Below are positions 1 to 8,905 of a stretch of DNA of 64,000 nt, piece by piece. Positions within the stretch are counted from its first letter, which is position 1. The number at the start of each line of letters is the position of its first letter. The translations under genes were made by a program, and so were the position numbers. This DNA is from Nostoc desertorum CM1-VF14 (lineage in GTDB: Bacteria > Cyanobacteriota > Cyanobacteriia > Cyanobacteriales > Nostocaceae): NCBI GenBank assembly GCA_019359245.1, contig JAHHHR010000001.1, positions 62,001 through 126,000 of the forward strand. The letters run 5' to 3'. The notes under the pieces are model-generated. The model was given only the letters and a program-made list of their open reading frames with translations. It did not search any database and had not been told where the DNA came from.

Positions 1-263
1 ACTATAACCTCGCACTATTTTTCCAGAGTAGTTTCTACCAATGGAATGCCTATTTGTAATACTATTCTCACTAGTGACACTTCAACTTAGGAGTGTTAGG
101 AATCTTGATGTTCCTTTTGGTTTTAAAGTTGATCCAACACTGAATCGTCTGCCAAGCAACGGGCATCATTTACAGTAAATGATACCTACTTATTGTCCGT
201 TACACCGTCTGTTTAGCAGCCGCTTTTAAATCTGCGGTCGATTTTAACTGGGTGATGGTGGCT

Positions 264-539
264 TTACAAATACGTAGGCGTAGCCCAACCTAGGCATCGC
301 TTTTTTTCCTGTACCAGCAACTTCATCAACTTCCTTTTCGGTGGACAACTATCATGCAGTGCTGCATAAACGCTCGACCATTGCCGTCGAAACACTGGGC
401 TTTGTGACAAGCTTACAAACGATGGGATACTCGAACTTGTCAATACTGCATCCATCAATTCAAATACAGCATCTTTTGCTTTCCCCAAACAATCGTAGAT
501 AGCTTGCCGAAATTTTTCTAGTTGTGTCAAGATCATCAC
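264..539 (-). pseudogene. IS transposase remnant (N-terminal fragment)
   Basis: About 70 residues from the start (MMILTQLEKFRQAIYDCLGK) match, from memory, the N-terminus of a cyanobacterial transposase family of roughly 400 residues (opening of the form QLEKFRQ..YDC.GKA.DA..ELMDA). The frame then runs into a common palindromic Nostoc repeat (cctacgtatttgtaaag side, GGGCTACGCCTACG type) and stops, so the catalytic part is missing. No terminal inverted repeats are visible nearby. It is best read as a dead insertion-sequence fragment. The exact IS family is not certain. Confidence 0.5.
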
Positions 540-866
540 GTCAATGATTTATCGATTACTTTCATTGACTTTACGGCAGTCAGTGTTACTGCTGACTGCT
601 TTTCTCTAGCCTTTTAGTCTAAAGTCCAGTTTAACTGCACCAACTTAAATTTAACTACCCACCACAAAAGCGATCGCACTGGGTTGTGAATGCGATCGCT
701 CTTGAGACTATGGGTAGGTGGTGGGGTCGGGTGTGTCAGGAAAGGTTGGGAGTGTTGTAAAGATTAATAATGGATTTTCGTAATTTTTGGAGTTCGTATT
801 TTAATTTTAAATTATAGGTTTATATCTACATCTTAGTAGGTAATTAATTAGGAAATAGGTAAGTAT

Positions 867-1223
867 ATGCAAGTACGAAAAAGTATTGGTTATCTTGCAG
901 GAATAATATCGATCACCTTTTTCATTATTATTTTAGTTTCATCTTTGATAAGCTCCACTGCAAAACCTGCGTTTTCACAAAGTTTGAGTTGGGTGCCTGC
1001 AAATGGTAGATTCTGTGAGCGTGTTTGCCGTGATGCAGGCAAGACGGCAGTTTCTTCTGGCTTTTATAGCAATGGAAACGAGTTTTATGTATGTTCCACA
1101 AATGCAGGAGGTGAAGGTTTTCGTCCTGGCTTCAATCTTCTTCCGATTTGGTCTACTACTTGTACTGTAGGGTATGGAAACGATTCAATATCCGTCTCTA
1201 GTTACAACTGTCTATGTCAATAA
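867..1223 (+). CDS. Small secreted cysteine-rich protein, function unknown
   Basis: 118 residues. Residues 8-28 form a hydrophobic signal segment (YLAGIISITFFIIILVSSL) followed by a likely signal-peptidase site near AFS-QS (about residue 37). The mature part of about 80 residues has six cysteines (RFCERVC, YVCST, TTCTV, NCLCQ), which could form three disulfides, and Gly/Asn/Tyr-rich spacing. No catalytic motif is seen. It is a single gene, with no close neighbour on its strand and only a weak ribosome-binding site (taggtaag). I do not recognise the family with confidence. It is probably periplasmic or extracellular. Confidence 0.6.
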   Translation: MQVRKSIGYLAGIISITFFIIILVSSLISSTAKPAFSQSLSWVPANGRFCERVCRDAGKTAVSSGFYSNGNEFYVCSTNAGGEGFRPGFNLLPIWSTTCTVGYGNDSISVSSYNCLCQ

Positions 1224-1399
1224 GGGATGGAGCCGAGATCCCGATACCATTGGCGAAATATTGCTTACCATGTAATACATCGCAAATTTATGGTGTATTA
1301 CATGATAACAAATCGCTTTTAGTCTAAACTCCATCTCATATTCCCAGCTCTCTTTGCCATACTTTAACACCACACCACTGACCAAGTGAACCAACAGAC

Positions 1400-1644
1400 T
1401 TGTGTTCTGAACGAATGGACTTGTGTTCTGAACGAATGACCTCGTGTTCTGAACGAATGACCTCGTGTTCTGAACGAATGACCTTGTGTTCTGAACGAAT
1501 GACCTCGTGTTCTGAACGAATGACCTCGTGTTCTGAACGAATGACCTCGTGTTCTGAACGAATGACCTCGTGTTCTGAACGAATGACCTCGTGTTCTGAA
1601 CGAATGGACTCGTGTTCTGAACGAATGGACTCGTGTTCTGAACC
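1400..1644. repeat. 21-bp tandem repeat array, about 11.5 units
   Basis: The unit gttctgaacgaatgacctcgt repeats about eleven times with no length change. Because 21 is a multiple of three, open frames persist on both strands (plus strand heptamer CSERMTS; minus strand VQNTRSF or RSEHEVI). Outer units differ from inner ones (gaatggact instead of gaatgacct), the usual pattern for arrays that homogenise from the centre. There is no start-site or codon evidence that any frame is expressed, so I treat it as a repeat and not as a gene. It lies 3' of the aldehyde dehydrogenase gene. Confidence 0.85.
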
Positions 1645-1772
1645 AAAACTATGAAAGTTCTTCCAAGTGCTTTGGTTATCGTAGACGAAACTGTGGCAGA
1701 AGCGATGTCTACGACGGGCTACGCCTACGCCATTAGTTACGGTAATGAGTTGCATAGTGATGATGGCATTGG

Positions 1773-3191
1773 TCACTCCCCATTCTCAAACCACCAAGGG
1801 TCATTAGTAGCGTTAGTTTTGATCAAAATAGCTTTTTTTCGCATGAATCGTTTCAGCGCTGCTGCACCCATGCGTGACCCTCCCATACCAGAGAATTTGA
1901 AGGCGTTTTTCTCTCCCTCATGCATGATAGCGGTAAGTGCAGCATCGTTGATACTAATACCACCTGCATCTATCTGCTGGGCAACTTCTAAGGCTTCGGC
2001 TTCCGAGGCAAAGACAGCAGCACTCAATCCATAAATTGAGTCATTTGCTAAAGAGACTGCTTCCTCAACTGTGGAAAAAGGCATTATTGGCATAATGGGA
2101 CCGAACGTCTCTTCGGTCATCACTTTCATGGAATGATTAACCTGCGTGAGAACTGTCGGACGACACCACCAACCTCCACCTAAGTCTTCAACTACACCGC
2201 CGCAGTGAATTACTGCTCCCTTTTCCACTGCATCTAAAAGATGGTCGCTAATAATTGCTGCTTGTCTTTCGGCGATGATGGGGCCAATTTCTCCACTTTC
2301 AACAGTGGGGTAGGCTAGTTGAAGGCGATAAGCTTTAGCTACTAGTTGATGGTAAAACTTGTCAAATATTGATTCAGCAACGTAAATTCGCTCAATTGAT
2401 AAACACGACTGTCCGGTGTTGACAACGGAACCCCATAAGATTGCTGAGGTTGCTAATTCTAAATCGGCTGATTCTAAAACGATCGCAGGGTCTTTTCCTC
2501 CTAATTCCAAAAAAGCCGGAATAAACCGTTTAGCAGCCGCTTCTGCTACTTTTCGCCCCGTTGCTACACTGCCTGTAAAGCATACCAAATCTACATTTTC
2601 AATCAAAATAGAACCGGTTTCGCCTGCTCCTTCAACAAAAGTTAAGACATCGCGCAATTCGGGAACGGCGCTGAGTGCTGTTTTCAGTGGTGCTACGAAG
2701 CGAGGAGCAATTTCACTGGGTTTAACAATGGCAGCACAACCCGCCAGTAATGCCGGGATCGTATCAATAGTTGACAGCAATAGTGGGAAATTCCACGGGC
2801 TAATTACCCCAACTAGAGCGTAAGGAACAGATGTTTGTTGCAATGCAATAAATGGAATTGCTGTGTTTTTCGCAGATTCTTGCAGCAAGTCCGGCGCTAA
2901 CTTACACCAGCGATCAATGCTAGAGAGGAAGGAGTCTATTTCTAGTACTGAGGTCGATAATCTGCCTGTATCATTTACCAAAGCCTCCGTCAAGCGATCG
3001 CGTCCTGATAATATCGCTTTTTTCCACTGCTGTAAGGCTTCAATTCTCCCCTCTAAACCCAGTTGCTGCCAGCGAACTTGCGCCCTGCGCGTGCGCTTAC
3101 ATTGCTGTGCCAGCAGCCTTGGGGGCGGCGGGATAATTACGTAGTCAAATTTGCCAGTTCGAGGATTGCGGACTTCTATTGGTTTTGTCAT
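1773..3191 (-). CDS. NAD(P)-dependent aldehyde dehydrogenase
   Basis: 472 residues, normal for the ALDH superfamily. It oxidises an aldehyde to a carboxylate in the cytoplasm. The signature around the general-base glutamate (FLELGGKDPAIV, E229) and the nucleophile (NTGQSCLSIERIYV, C263) are intact, as are the Rossmann-type FTGS (about residues 205-208) and the SPWNFP and KPSE cofactor motifs (about 131-136 and 157-160). Substrate cannot be read from the sequence; length and motifs fit the succinate-semialdehyde / aliphatic aldehyde branches. The next gene upstream on the same strand is a nitrilase-fold protein, about 108 bp away across a heptamer repeat, so co-transcription is possible. Confidence 0.9.
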   Translation of the reverse strand: MTKPIEVRNPRTGKFDYVIIPPPPRLLAQQCKRTRRAQVRWQQLGLEGRIEALQQWKKAILSGRDRLTEALVNDTGRLSTSVLEIDSFLSSIDRWCKLAPDLLQESAKNTAIPFIALQQTSVPYALVGVISPWNFPLLLSTIDTIPALLAGCAAIVKPSEIAPRFVAPLKTALSAVPELRDVLTFVEGAGETGSILIENVDLVCFTGSVATGRKVAEAAAKRFIPAFLELGGKDPAIVLESADLELATSAILWGSVVNTGQSCLSIERIYVAESIFDKFYHQLVAKAYRLQLAYPTVESGEIGPIIAERQAAIISDHLLDAVEKGAVIHCGGVVEDLGGGWWCRPTVLTQVNHSMKVMTEETFGPIMPIMPFSTVEEAVSLANDSIYGLSAAVFASEAEALEVAQQIDAGGISINDAALTAIMHEGEKNAFKFSGMGGSRMGAAALKRFMRKKAILIKTNATNDPWWFENGE

Positions 3192-3262
3192 GAGGCAGAA
3201 GGCAGAAGGCAGAAGGCAGGAGGCAGGAGGCAGGAGGCAGAAGGCAGAAGGCAGGAGGCAGG
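3192..3262. repeat. Short tandem heptamer repeats (aggcaga/aggcagg)
   Basis: About nine copies of the heptamers aggcaga and aggcagg fill the gap between the aldehyde dehydrogenase start and the nitrilase-like gene end. This is the class of short tandemly repeated sequence (STRR) typical of heterocystous cyanobacteria. Confidence 0.85.
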
Positions 3263-3299
3263 AGTTATTTTTTTGTATTCCAATTCTCCATTTCCCAAT

Positions 3300-4343
3300 T
3301 CAAATAATTCCCAGTTTGGCTAACCGTTCAATGGTGGCTTGTTGCGTTTGGAGGAAGTGTTTGCGGTCTACTTCTCCTTCCAGCATAGTATTAGGAGGGT
3401 AAAAGTGTGATTGGCGATAACTTTCGGCGTATAGCTCAAATCGTTGGCGTGCAAGTAAATTATTTAACCCCGGTCGGCGGCGATCGCGGCGTAATGCTCC
3501 TAAATCAATCTCGGCAAATGCTGCCATGCTCTCGCCTGCACCTGTTTCTGCTAATATGATTCCGCGATGATCAATGATTTTAGAACCACCATCAGCCGAA
3601 GCAATGGGGATAGCAATATTAGCGATGCCTGCGGTATTAGCTGAAACCACGTATGCCATATTTTCGACAGCGCGAGTGATTTTTGCCGCGTCTTTGGGAG
3701 TAAGGTTTTTGTTATATACCTCTGAGGTGGAATGGACAAAAATTTCTGCTCCTCGCATCGCCAGACACCGCGCTACTTCTGGATACAAAATTTCTTCTGA
3801 TGCTAAGGCTGCCAAATTACCGATCGCAGTTTTGGCTACGGGGAAAACTCCCTCTAAACCATAGCAGTCGAGATATTTATCCCAAACATCATGGGGAGTG
3901 GGAGCAAATAAAGAATTTAACCGCCGATATCGCAAAACAATTGAGCCAGAAGGGTCAAGAATAAAGCAGGTTTGGAAGTACAATCCGGGAAAGTTGGGGT
4001 CAACTTCGTAGGCGTTACCAGCCAAATAGATTTTATGGTTTTGGGCAATTTTACCAAGTGCCTCATACTCAGCACCAGCCATTTCTATACAAGCTTTTTC
4101 TGCCCATCCTGCCAAAGAATCTCCCATCGGGAAACCAGTCAGGAAATATTCTGGCAGTACAATTAAACGACAATCGAAGCCTATGAAAGCGATACTAGCA
4201 GCAATTTGTTGAGCTATACGGTTGATGGAGTTTTGCATGAGCGATCGCGCTTCGTGGGTATTGCTTGCTTGGTTGACTGCATGACAGGTAACTTGCAGTG
4301 CTAAAGCTCGGAATGAGTTGAGATTATCGGTGTTATTGTCCAA
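3300..4343 (-). CDS. Nitrilase-superfamily (carbon-nitrogen hydrolase) fold protein with altered catalytic triad
   Basis: 347 residues with the CN-hydrolase fold. The catalytic glutamate is present (VLPEYFLTG, E65). The lysine position reads YRRLN (R140/R141), where family members usually have K. The nucleophile position, normally a Cys-Tyr-Glu type motif, reads LASEEILYPE, placing Ser182 where Cys is expected. The following PEVARCLAMRGAEI block is well conserved, so the fold looks sound and the gene is unlikely to be a recent pseudogene. It is either inactive, a pseudo-enzyme with a binding role, or an unusual Ser variant. It lies upstream of the aldehyde dehydrogenase on the same strand, consistent with an amide/aldehyde catabolic pair. 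Confidence 0.8.
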   Translation of the reverse strand: MDNNTDNLNSFRALALQVTCHAVNQASNTHEARSLMQNSINRIAQQIAASIAFIGFDCRLIVLPEYFLTGFPMGDSLAGWAEKACIEMAGAEYEALGKIAQNHKIYLAGNAYEVDPNFPGLYFQTCFILDPSGSIVLRYRRLNSLFAPTPHDVWDKYLDCYGLEGVFPVAKTAIGNLAALASEEILYPEVARCLAMRGAEIFVHSTSEVYNKNLTPKDAAKITRAVENMAYVVSANTAGIANIAIPIASADGGSKIIDHRGIILAETGAGESMAAFAEIDLGALRRDRRRPGLNNLLARQRFELYAESYRQSHFYPPNTMLEGEVDRKHFLQTQQATIERLAKLGII

Positions 4344-4384
4344 AATTACTCACCAAATTCTATAGAATGCTATGCCTAGATTGG

Positions 4385-4437
4385 GCTACGCCTACACCAC
4401 CCTAGAGCGATCGTACAAGTTTATACGTCAATTTAGA
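4385..4437. repeat. 53-bp direct repeat, copy 1 (remnant of RCCR-like gene 3' end)
   Basis: This block aligns without gaps to 5515-5567 (44 of 53 positions identical by eye). Copy 2 is the 3' coding end of the RCCR-like gene; copy 1 read on the minus strand gives KLTYKLVRSL, a stop, then GGVGV, against ELTDKLVRSLWGGVGV in the intact gene. The two copies flank the NmrA-like gene in direct orientation, as if that gene arrived by insertion or by a duplication-deletion event. Confidence 0.75.
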
Positions 4438-4573
4438 GAGGAGAAACCGATGATAATTTACGAGTTCAAAGTTAAAGGAATAACCAATATGTGCAATAGA
4501 TGATGCTATTGTTTGCTTCTCACATCTTTGGATAAACTTAATTTAATATAGAGAACTTCAGGGAGAAGAGAGA

Positions 4574-5503
4574 ATGTCAAATTTCCCCGATCGCACAGAA
4601 TCAAACACCGATAAAGTCTTACTCATCGGAGTTACTGGCGGCACAGGTGGAAATGTCGTCAAGGGATTTCTCGAACAGAAAGTTACCAACCTGCGAGTCA
4701 TCACTAGAGAAATTGACCTTAATCGTCCAACTCTTGCAAAACTCAACGATGCCGGAGTTGAACTGGTAAAAGCCAACCTCGACGATGAAAGCTCACTCAT
4801 AGCAGCCTTTACAGGAATTTCGGCTGTTTACTGCCACGCTACTTCCGCGGACTCCGCTAAAATTGACCCGCTAGAGGTGGAGAGAGCAAGGCGAGTTGCA
4901 CAAGTAGCTATACAGGCTGACATTAAGCACTTTGTCTACAATTCCGCAGGTGGGGCAGACAGGAATTCAGGAATCCCCCGCATAGAGCAAAAGTATCAAG
5001 TAGAGAAAATTCTCAAAGAAGCTGGCTTACCGACTACCATGTTGCGAGCTTGCTTGTTTATGGAGGAGTTTTGGAAGAAGTACACGCGACCTTCCATCCT
5101 CAAAGGTAGTTTCCCATTTTCCATTCAACCAAACAAGCCCCTTCATCTAATTACAACAAAGGACATGGGCCGCGTTGCTGCCTACGTAATTAAACATCCT
5201 ACCAAGTATATTGGTCAAGAAATTGAGTTAGCTGGCGATGTGCTAACTCCTCTTGGGATGGCAGAGGCATTCTCCCAAGCGCAGGGGATGAAAGTTGTCT
5301 ACAAAGAGACACCCGCCTGGATTTTCTTACTCTTGCTGCAAAAGGAACTGTTCGATTTGATTCAGTGGTATCGCAAGCAAGGTTATCAAGCCGATGTCTG
5401 GCATTTACGAGAAGAGGATTTTCCTGGGCTTCTGACCACATTTAGGGAGTTTCTGGCAGAAACCAACTGGGTAAATCCGGAACTCACCTATGAGAGTCTG
5501 TGA
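4574..5503 (+). CDS. NmrA-like atypical SDR (NAD(P)-binding) protein
   Basis: 309 residues. The N-terminus has the extended/atypical SDR dinucleotide motif GVTGGTGGNVV (about residues 18-28), then the NmrA/HSCARG pattern (ISAVYCHAT, HFVYNSAGGA, GLPTTMLRACLFMEEF). The classical YxxxK pair is not in its normal form, as in NmrA-type proteins that often act as redox sensors or NADPH-dependent reductases. A good ribosome-binding site (ggagaagaga) precedes the ATG. The 3' end overlaps the convergent RCCR-like gene by 20 bp. The specific role is unknown. Confidence 0.8.
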   Translation: MSNFPDRTESNTDKVLLIGVTGGTGGNVVKGFLEQKVTNLRVITREIDLNRPTLAKLNDAGVELVKANLDDESSLIAAFTGISAVYCHATSADSAKIDPLEVERARRVAQVAIQADIKHFVYNSAGGADRNSGIPRIEQKYQVEKILKEAGLPTTMLRACLFMEEFWKKYTRPSILKGSFPFSIQPNKPLHLITTKDMGRVAAYVIKHPTKYIGQEIELAGDVLTPLGMAEAFSQAQGMKVVYKETPAWIFLLLLQKELFDLIQWYRKQGYQADVWHLREEDFPGLLTTFREFLAETNWVNPELTYESL

Positions 5504-6275
5504 TCGGACTATAGTCTACGCCTACGCCACCCCACAGCGATCTGACAAGTTTATCTGTCAATTCAGAACCAAACATCTGTGCGGCAAATTTATTACCTGG
5601 ATCACATTCAGCACTGTTACGACGTACCAACAAATCACGAGATGCTAGAGCCTCACGTACATTTTCTGGCACAGGTTCAGCTGCATCTACCCAAGTTAGC
5701 CAGCGATCGAGGGTTTCATGTGCAAGTGTGCGAGTTAGTTCAAGAGTATCAAAAGTAGGAGCGCCCGTGTAACACAAGCTAACAGGCGATTGAAATAGGC
5801 GAAGATACAGACTTGTGCTGGTAAATACCTTGAGGCACGAATCATCCTGTAACTTTAAGAATGTTTGGTTAATTGGTTCATAGTAGCGATCGAGATATGC
5901 CAAATCGGTTAAAAGCTCAGTCCGGGGAATGTAATCTATATAAAAGAAAATATTCGGAAGTGTGCTAAACCCAAAAGCCAAATGAGGAACCTGAATATGC
6001 GATTTCAACCATGTGGTGAGACGCATGGTACTAAAATTTGATTTTTCAGGGTTTCCTAGCCACGAATGAACTAGCCAGTCAACTTCTTCTCCGGAAAAAG
6101 CGGTAAGCGAGCCTTTCATATTACCATCGAGACTGCTGTATTGCTGCAAATTTTCTACAGAAGGGTTTGGATGTAATTGAAAACGAGCTTCTAGTTTTTG
6201 GTAGAGTTCCTTTGTAATTCCCCACAACTGATCAAATACAACTTTATTGTTTAAATCTGTTGGTTGCTTAGTCAT
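5484..6275 (-). CDS. Red chlorophyll catabolite reductase (RCCR) family protein
   Basis: 263 residues from the internal ATG chosen here; the frame stays open to 6374, but those 33 extra residues look unlike the family. The pattern EVDWLVHSWLG, then PHLAFGFSTLPNIFFYIDYIPR, DLAYLDRYYEP, SLYLRLFQSPVSL and the tail AAQMFGSELTDKLVRSLWG follow plant RCCR (ACD2), as I recall it. RCCR belongs to the ferredoxin-dependent bilin reductase fold and reduces red chlorophyll catabolite during chlorophyll breakdown. The cyanobacterial substrate is unknown and could be a bilin. The C-terminus ends in a repeat-derived GGVGV stretch. Its convergent neighbour is the NmrA-like reductase. Confidence 0.7.
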   Translation of the reverse strand: MTKQPTDLNNKVVFDQLWGITKELYQKLEARFQLHPNPSVENLQQYSSLDGNMKGSLTAFSGEEVDWLVHSWLGNPEKSNFSTMRLTTWLKSHIQVPHLAFGFSTLPNIFFYIDYIPRTELLTDLAYLDRYYEPINQTFLKLQDDSCLKVFTSTSLYLRLFQSPVSLCYTGAPTFDTLELTRTLAHETLDRWLTWVDAAEPVPENVREALASRDLLVRRNSAECDPGNKFAAQMFGSELTDKLVRSLWGGVGVDYSPITDSHR

Positions 6276-6394
6276 AGTTTGAGCTTGCGGCTTTCTATAG
6301 AATTTATATTTAGTTTGACATTTTCTAGTATCTAGCTTGTTGCCTATATCAAGCAACGCATTCATCGAATTCATATCTGTGGCAAATAAGATAT

Positions 6395-6505
6395 GCTGCG
6401 CCGTTGGCGTACCCCTACAGGGATCTTGCTAGGCGCAGCGTGTTGCAGTCTCTCGTAGAGAAAAGAAGGCTTTACGCTGCGCTATCAGTGGGGATTCAAA
6501 CCCGC
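6395..6505. repeat. Palindromic Nostoc repeat cluster
   Basis: Contains the widespread pieces ggcgtacccctacaggg, tctctcgtagaga (an inverted repeat) and aaggctttacgctgcgct. Similar pieces recur near 11650, 32100 and 42330. No gene is seen in 6376-6673; the rest of that gap is AT-rich. Confidence 0.6.
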
Positions 6506-6673
6506 TCATGTCTTCTTGTCTTTACTCTAGTTTCAGTATTTTCACTGAAACTTTATGCAAATAAGTTTAATTATACTTAATTATAAAAATAAAAATAATT
6601 TTGTCGGTAAATATAGACAAATTAAAAGAAAAACAAATATTAATAAGTTAGTTCTTTCGTTAAAAATATAGAT

Positions 6674-7174
6674 ATGGCTTTTGATTTGAATGAAGCTTTT
6701 CAAATAGACATAGCTCAAATGAATTTAAAGGAAGTACATTCAGTAGTATTTAGGTTACATGAACCAAAAATTCCTTTTGTAATTTGGTTGCTAGAAAACC
6801 CTAATAGTCCATTGGCATTACCTGGAAAAATTAGTTTGCGTCATCATGATTATATTCACATACTTTTAGGTAGAGCTATTTCTTCTGAAGATGAAGCTTT
6901 TGTAATTGGATTTACAATGGGTAATGACTTAAAGACTAATAAACTACACTTATTCATCTACAAATTTTTTGCTAAAGTTTTATATCCATCTCCTTATAAT
7001 TTTTCAGCAGTAGATTTAATAAATTTTAATCTAGGTTTTATGTATGGTAGAAAAATTAAAGTAAAACAAATAAATGAGATTAATTTTGAAATTTATCAAA
7101 ATGAACCTATAGGCATTTTAAGAAGTATTCTGGGTATTAACACTGATGAAATAAAACTTATTTATGAGTATTAA
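6674..7174 (+). CDS. Coq4-like protein with HDxxH-x11-E zinc motif
   Basis: 166 residues, unusually AT-rich (many AAA/AAT/TTA codons) compared with its neighbours. Residues about 57-75 read HDYIHILLGRAISSEDE, which fits the zinc-ligand pattern H-D-x-x-H-x(11)-E of Coq4, a scaffold/decarboxylase component of ubiquinone synthesis in other organisms. Cyanobacteria use plastoquinone, so the substrate would differ. It has no signal peptide or membrane segment. It lies 46 bp upstream of a histidine kinase gene of similar base composition, so the two are probably co-transcribed. Assignment rests mainly on the motif. Confidence 0.55.
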   Translation: MAFDLNEAFQIDIAQMNLKEVHSVVFRLHEPKIPFVIWLLENPNSPLALPGKISLRHHDYIHILLGRAISSEDEAFVIGFTMGNDLKTNKLHLFIYKFFAKVLYPSPYNFSAVDLINFNLGFMYGRKIKVKQINEINFEIYQNEPIGILRSILGINTDEIKLIYEY

Positions 7175-7220
7175 TTTTGGTTAATAGCTAATTACCGTAT
7201 ATCGAAAAAATACTATCAAA

Positions 7221-8825
7221 ATGCACCTACTTAATAAACTGAGATTCGTTCCCTCTCAAATAGTAACTGTAACAGCACTTCTAACATTACTCCTATTTAT
7301 TCCTCAAATTTGGCTCAACTGGGAAGCATATTATAACTTTAATAGTATTACTAAACATGAATTTAAACTCCAAATGCTGAGTGATGAAATTACTTATCTT
7401 GATGAAGTATTAACAATGTCAGCACGTATGAATGCTGCTACAGGCAACTTTCTTTGGGAAGAACGATATCGACAATTTGAACCTAAACTCGATATTGCTA
7501 TTAAAGAATCTATTAAACTTGCTCCTAAAGTATATGAAAATGAGGATACCAAAAGAGTTGATGCTGCTAACCAACGCTTAGTTGCAATGGAATATAAATC
7601 TTTTGAATTAGTTAAAAACAATCAACAAGAAACAGCACAGCTACTACTTTCTAACCACGAGTATGAAAACCAAAAGCAAATTTATGCTGATGGTGTTGCT
7701 AAAAGAAAGCGTAATATATCACTTCAGTTACAGCAGAAAGTTGATGATTATTACAAAAGAATATTTTGGGCATTTTTAGAATCTATTATAAGTTTAGCAA
7801 TGCTGATTCCGGCATGGCTTTTCGTATTGCGTTTATTACAACAATACTTAAAAGCTAAAAAATTTGCTCAAGCGGCCTTAGAAGAAACAAATTGTAGGTT
7901 GGAGATGCAAGTTGCAGAGAGAACTGCAAAATTAAAATACAAAAATTTCCAATTAAAACAGACACTACAAGAACTGCAACACGCTCAAGTACAACTTATT
8001 CAAACTGAAAAAATGTCCTCATTAGGTCAGCTAGTTGCTGGTGTTGCTCATGAAATCAATAATCCAGTTAATTTTATTTATGGTAATGTGATGCATCTGA
8101 GAGAATATACTCAGCAATTACTAAGTTTAATTAACCTGTATCAGCAACATAATTTTAATTACAACCCAGAAATAATTAGTCTGATTGATGAAATAGATTT
8201 AGAATTTATTGTTGATGATATGCCGAAAGTATTATCTTCAATGGCAGTTGGCACTGACCGCATTCGCGAAATTGTACTAACTTTGCGGAATTTTTCGCGT
8301 CTTGATGAAGCAGAAATGAAACCTGTTGACATTCATGAAGGAATTAATAGCGCACTATTAATTTTGCAGTATCGTCTTAAAGAAAAGCATAAAAAGCAAG
8401 AAATTTCAATAATTAAAGATTATGGGAATTTACCTCTTGTTGAATGTTATGCAGGAGGATTAAATCAGGTATTTATGAATATTTTAAGTAATGCTATTGA
8501 TGCTTTAGATGGATGGGAAGTAGAGTGTTTAGAAGGAGAAGATAAAAAACACCTTAGCTCTATTATTATCCATACTCAAGTTAAGAATAAAGAGTGTGTG
8601 ATTATTAGTATTAAAGATAATGGGCCAGGAATAACAGAAAAAGTTAAGGCTAAATTGTTTGACCCTTTCTTTACTACTAAACCTATAGGCAAAGGTACTG
8701 GTTTAGGATTATCTATTAGTTACCAAATTATAGTAGAGAAGCACAAAGGACAAATAAACTGTATTTCTACACCTGGTAAGGGTACAGAGTTTGTGATTGA
8801 AATTCCTATTAAGCAGGCACGGTAA
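7221..8825 (+). CDS. Membrane sensor histidine kinase
   Basis: 534 residues. Two membrane helices (about 15-33 and 183-204) enclose a helical periplasmic sensor region of about 150 residues (four-helix-type, CHASE3-like). A coiled coil (about 215-260) leads into the HisKA domain with the phosphoacceptor in the H-box GQLVAGVAHEINNPVNF (His277), then the HATPase domain with N box (FMNILSNAIDAL), G1 (DNGPGI), F box (FDPFFTTKP) and G2 (GKGTGLGLSI). The H-box is nearly identical to that of the 882-residue kinase at 39889-42537, so they are paralogues. No response regulator is adjacent. Confidence 0.9.
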   Translation: MHLLNKLRFVPSQIVTVTALLTLLLFIPQIWLNWEAYYNFNSITKHEFKLQMLSDEITYLDEVLTMSARMNAATGNFLWEERYRQFEPKLDIAIKESIKLAPKVYENEDTKRVDAANQRLVAMEYKSFELVKNNQQETAQLLLSNHEYENQKQIYADGVAKRKRNISLQLQQKVDDYYKRIFWAFLESIISLAMLIPAWLFVLRLLQQYLKAKKFAQAALEETNCRLEMQVAERTAKLKYKNFQLKQTLQELQHAQVQLIQTEKMSSLGQLVAGVAHEINNPVNFIYGNVMHLREYTQQLLSLINLYQQHNFNYNPEIISLIDEIDLEFIVDDMPKVLSSMAVGTDRIREIVLTLRNFSRLDEAEMKPVDIHEGINSALLILQYRLKEKHKKQEISIIKDYGNLPLVECYAGGLNQVFMNILSNAIDALDGWEVECLEGEDKKHLSSIIIHTQVKNKECVIISIKDNGPGITEKVKAKLFDPFFTTKPIGKGTGLGLSISYQIIVEKHKGQINCISTPGKGTEFVIEIPIKQAR

Positions 8826-8905
8826 GCAAATATATTAATTAACGAAGCCAAATAGTCTGTCTAAATAATATAATGCCGACAACTATTGGTATCTATGCTA
8901 TCTTC

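Noticed and set aside
1212..1776. Long open frames on both strands across the 21-bp repeat array
   Set aside because: They exist only because the repeat length is a multiple of three; there is no ribosome site or domain.
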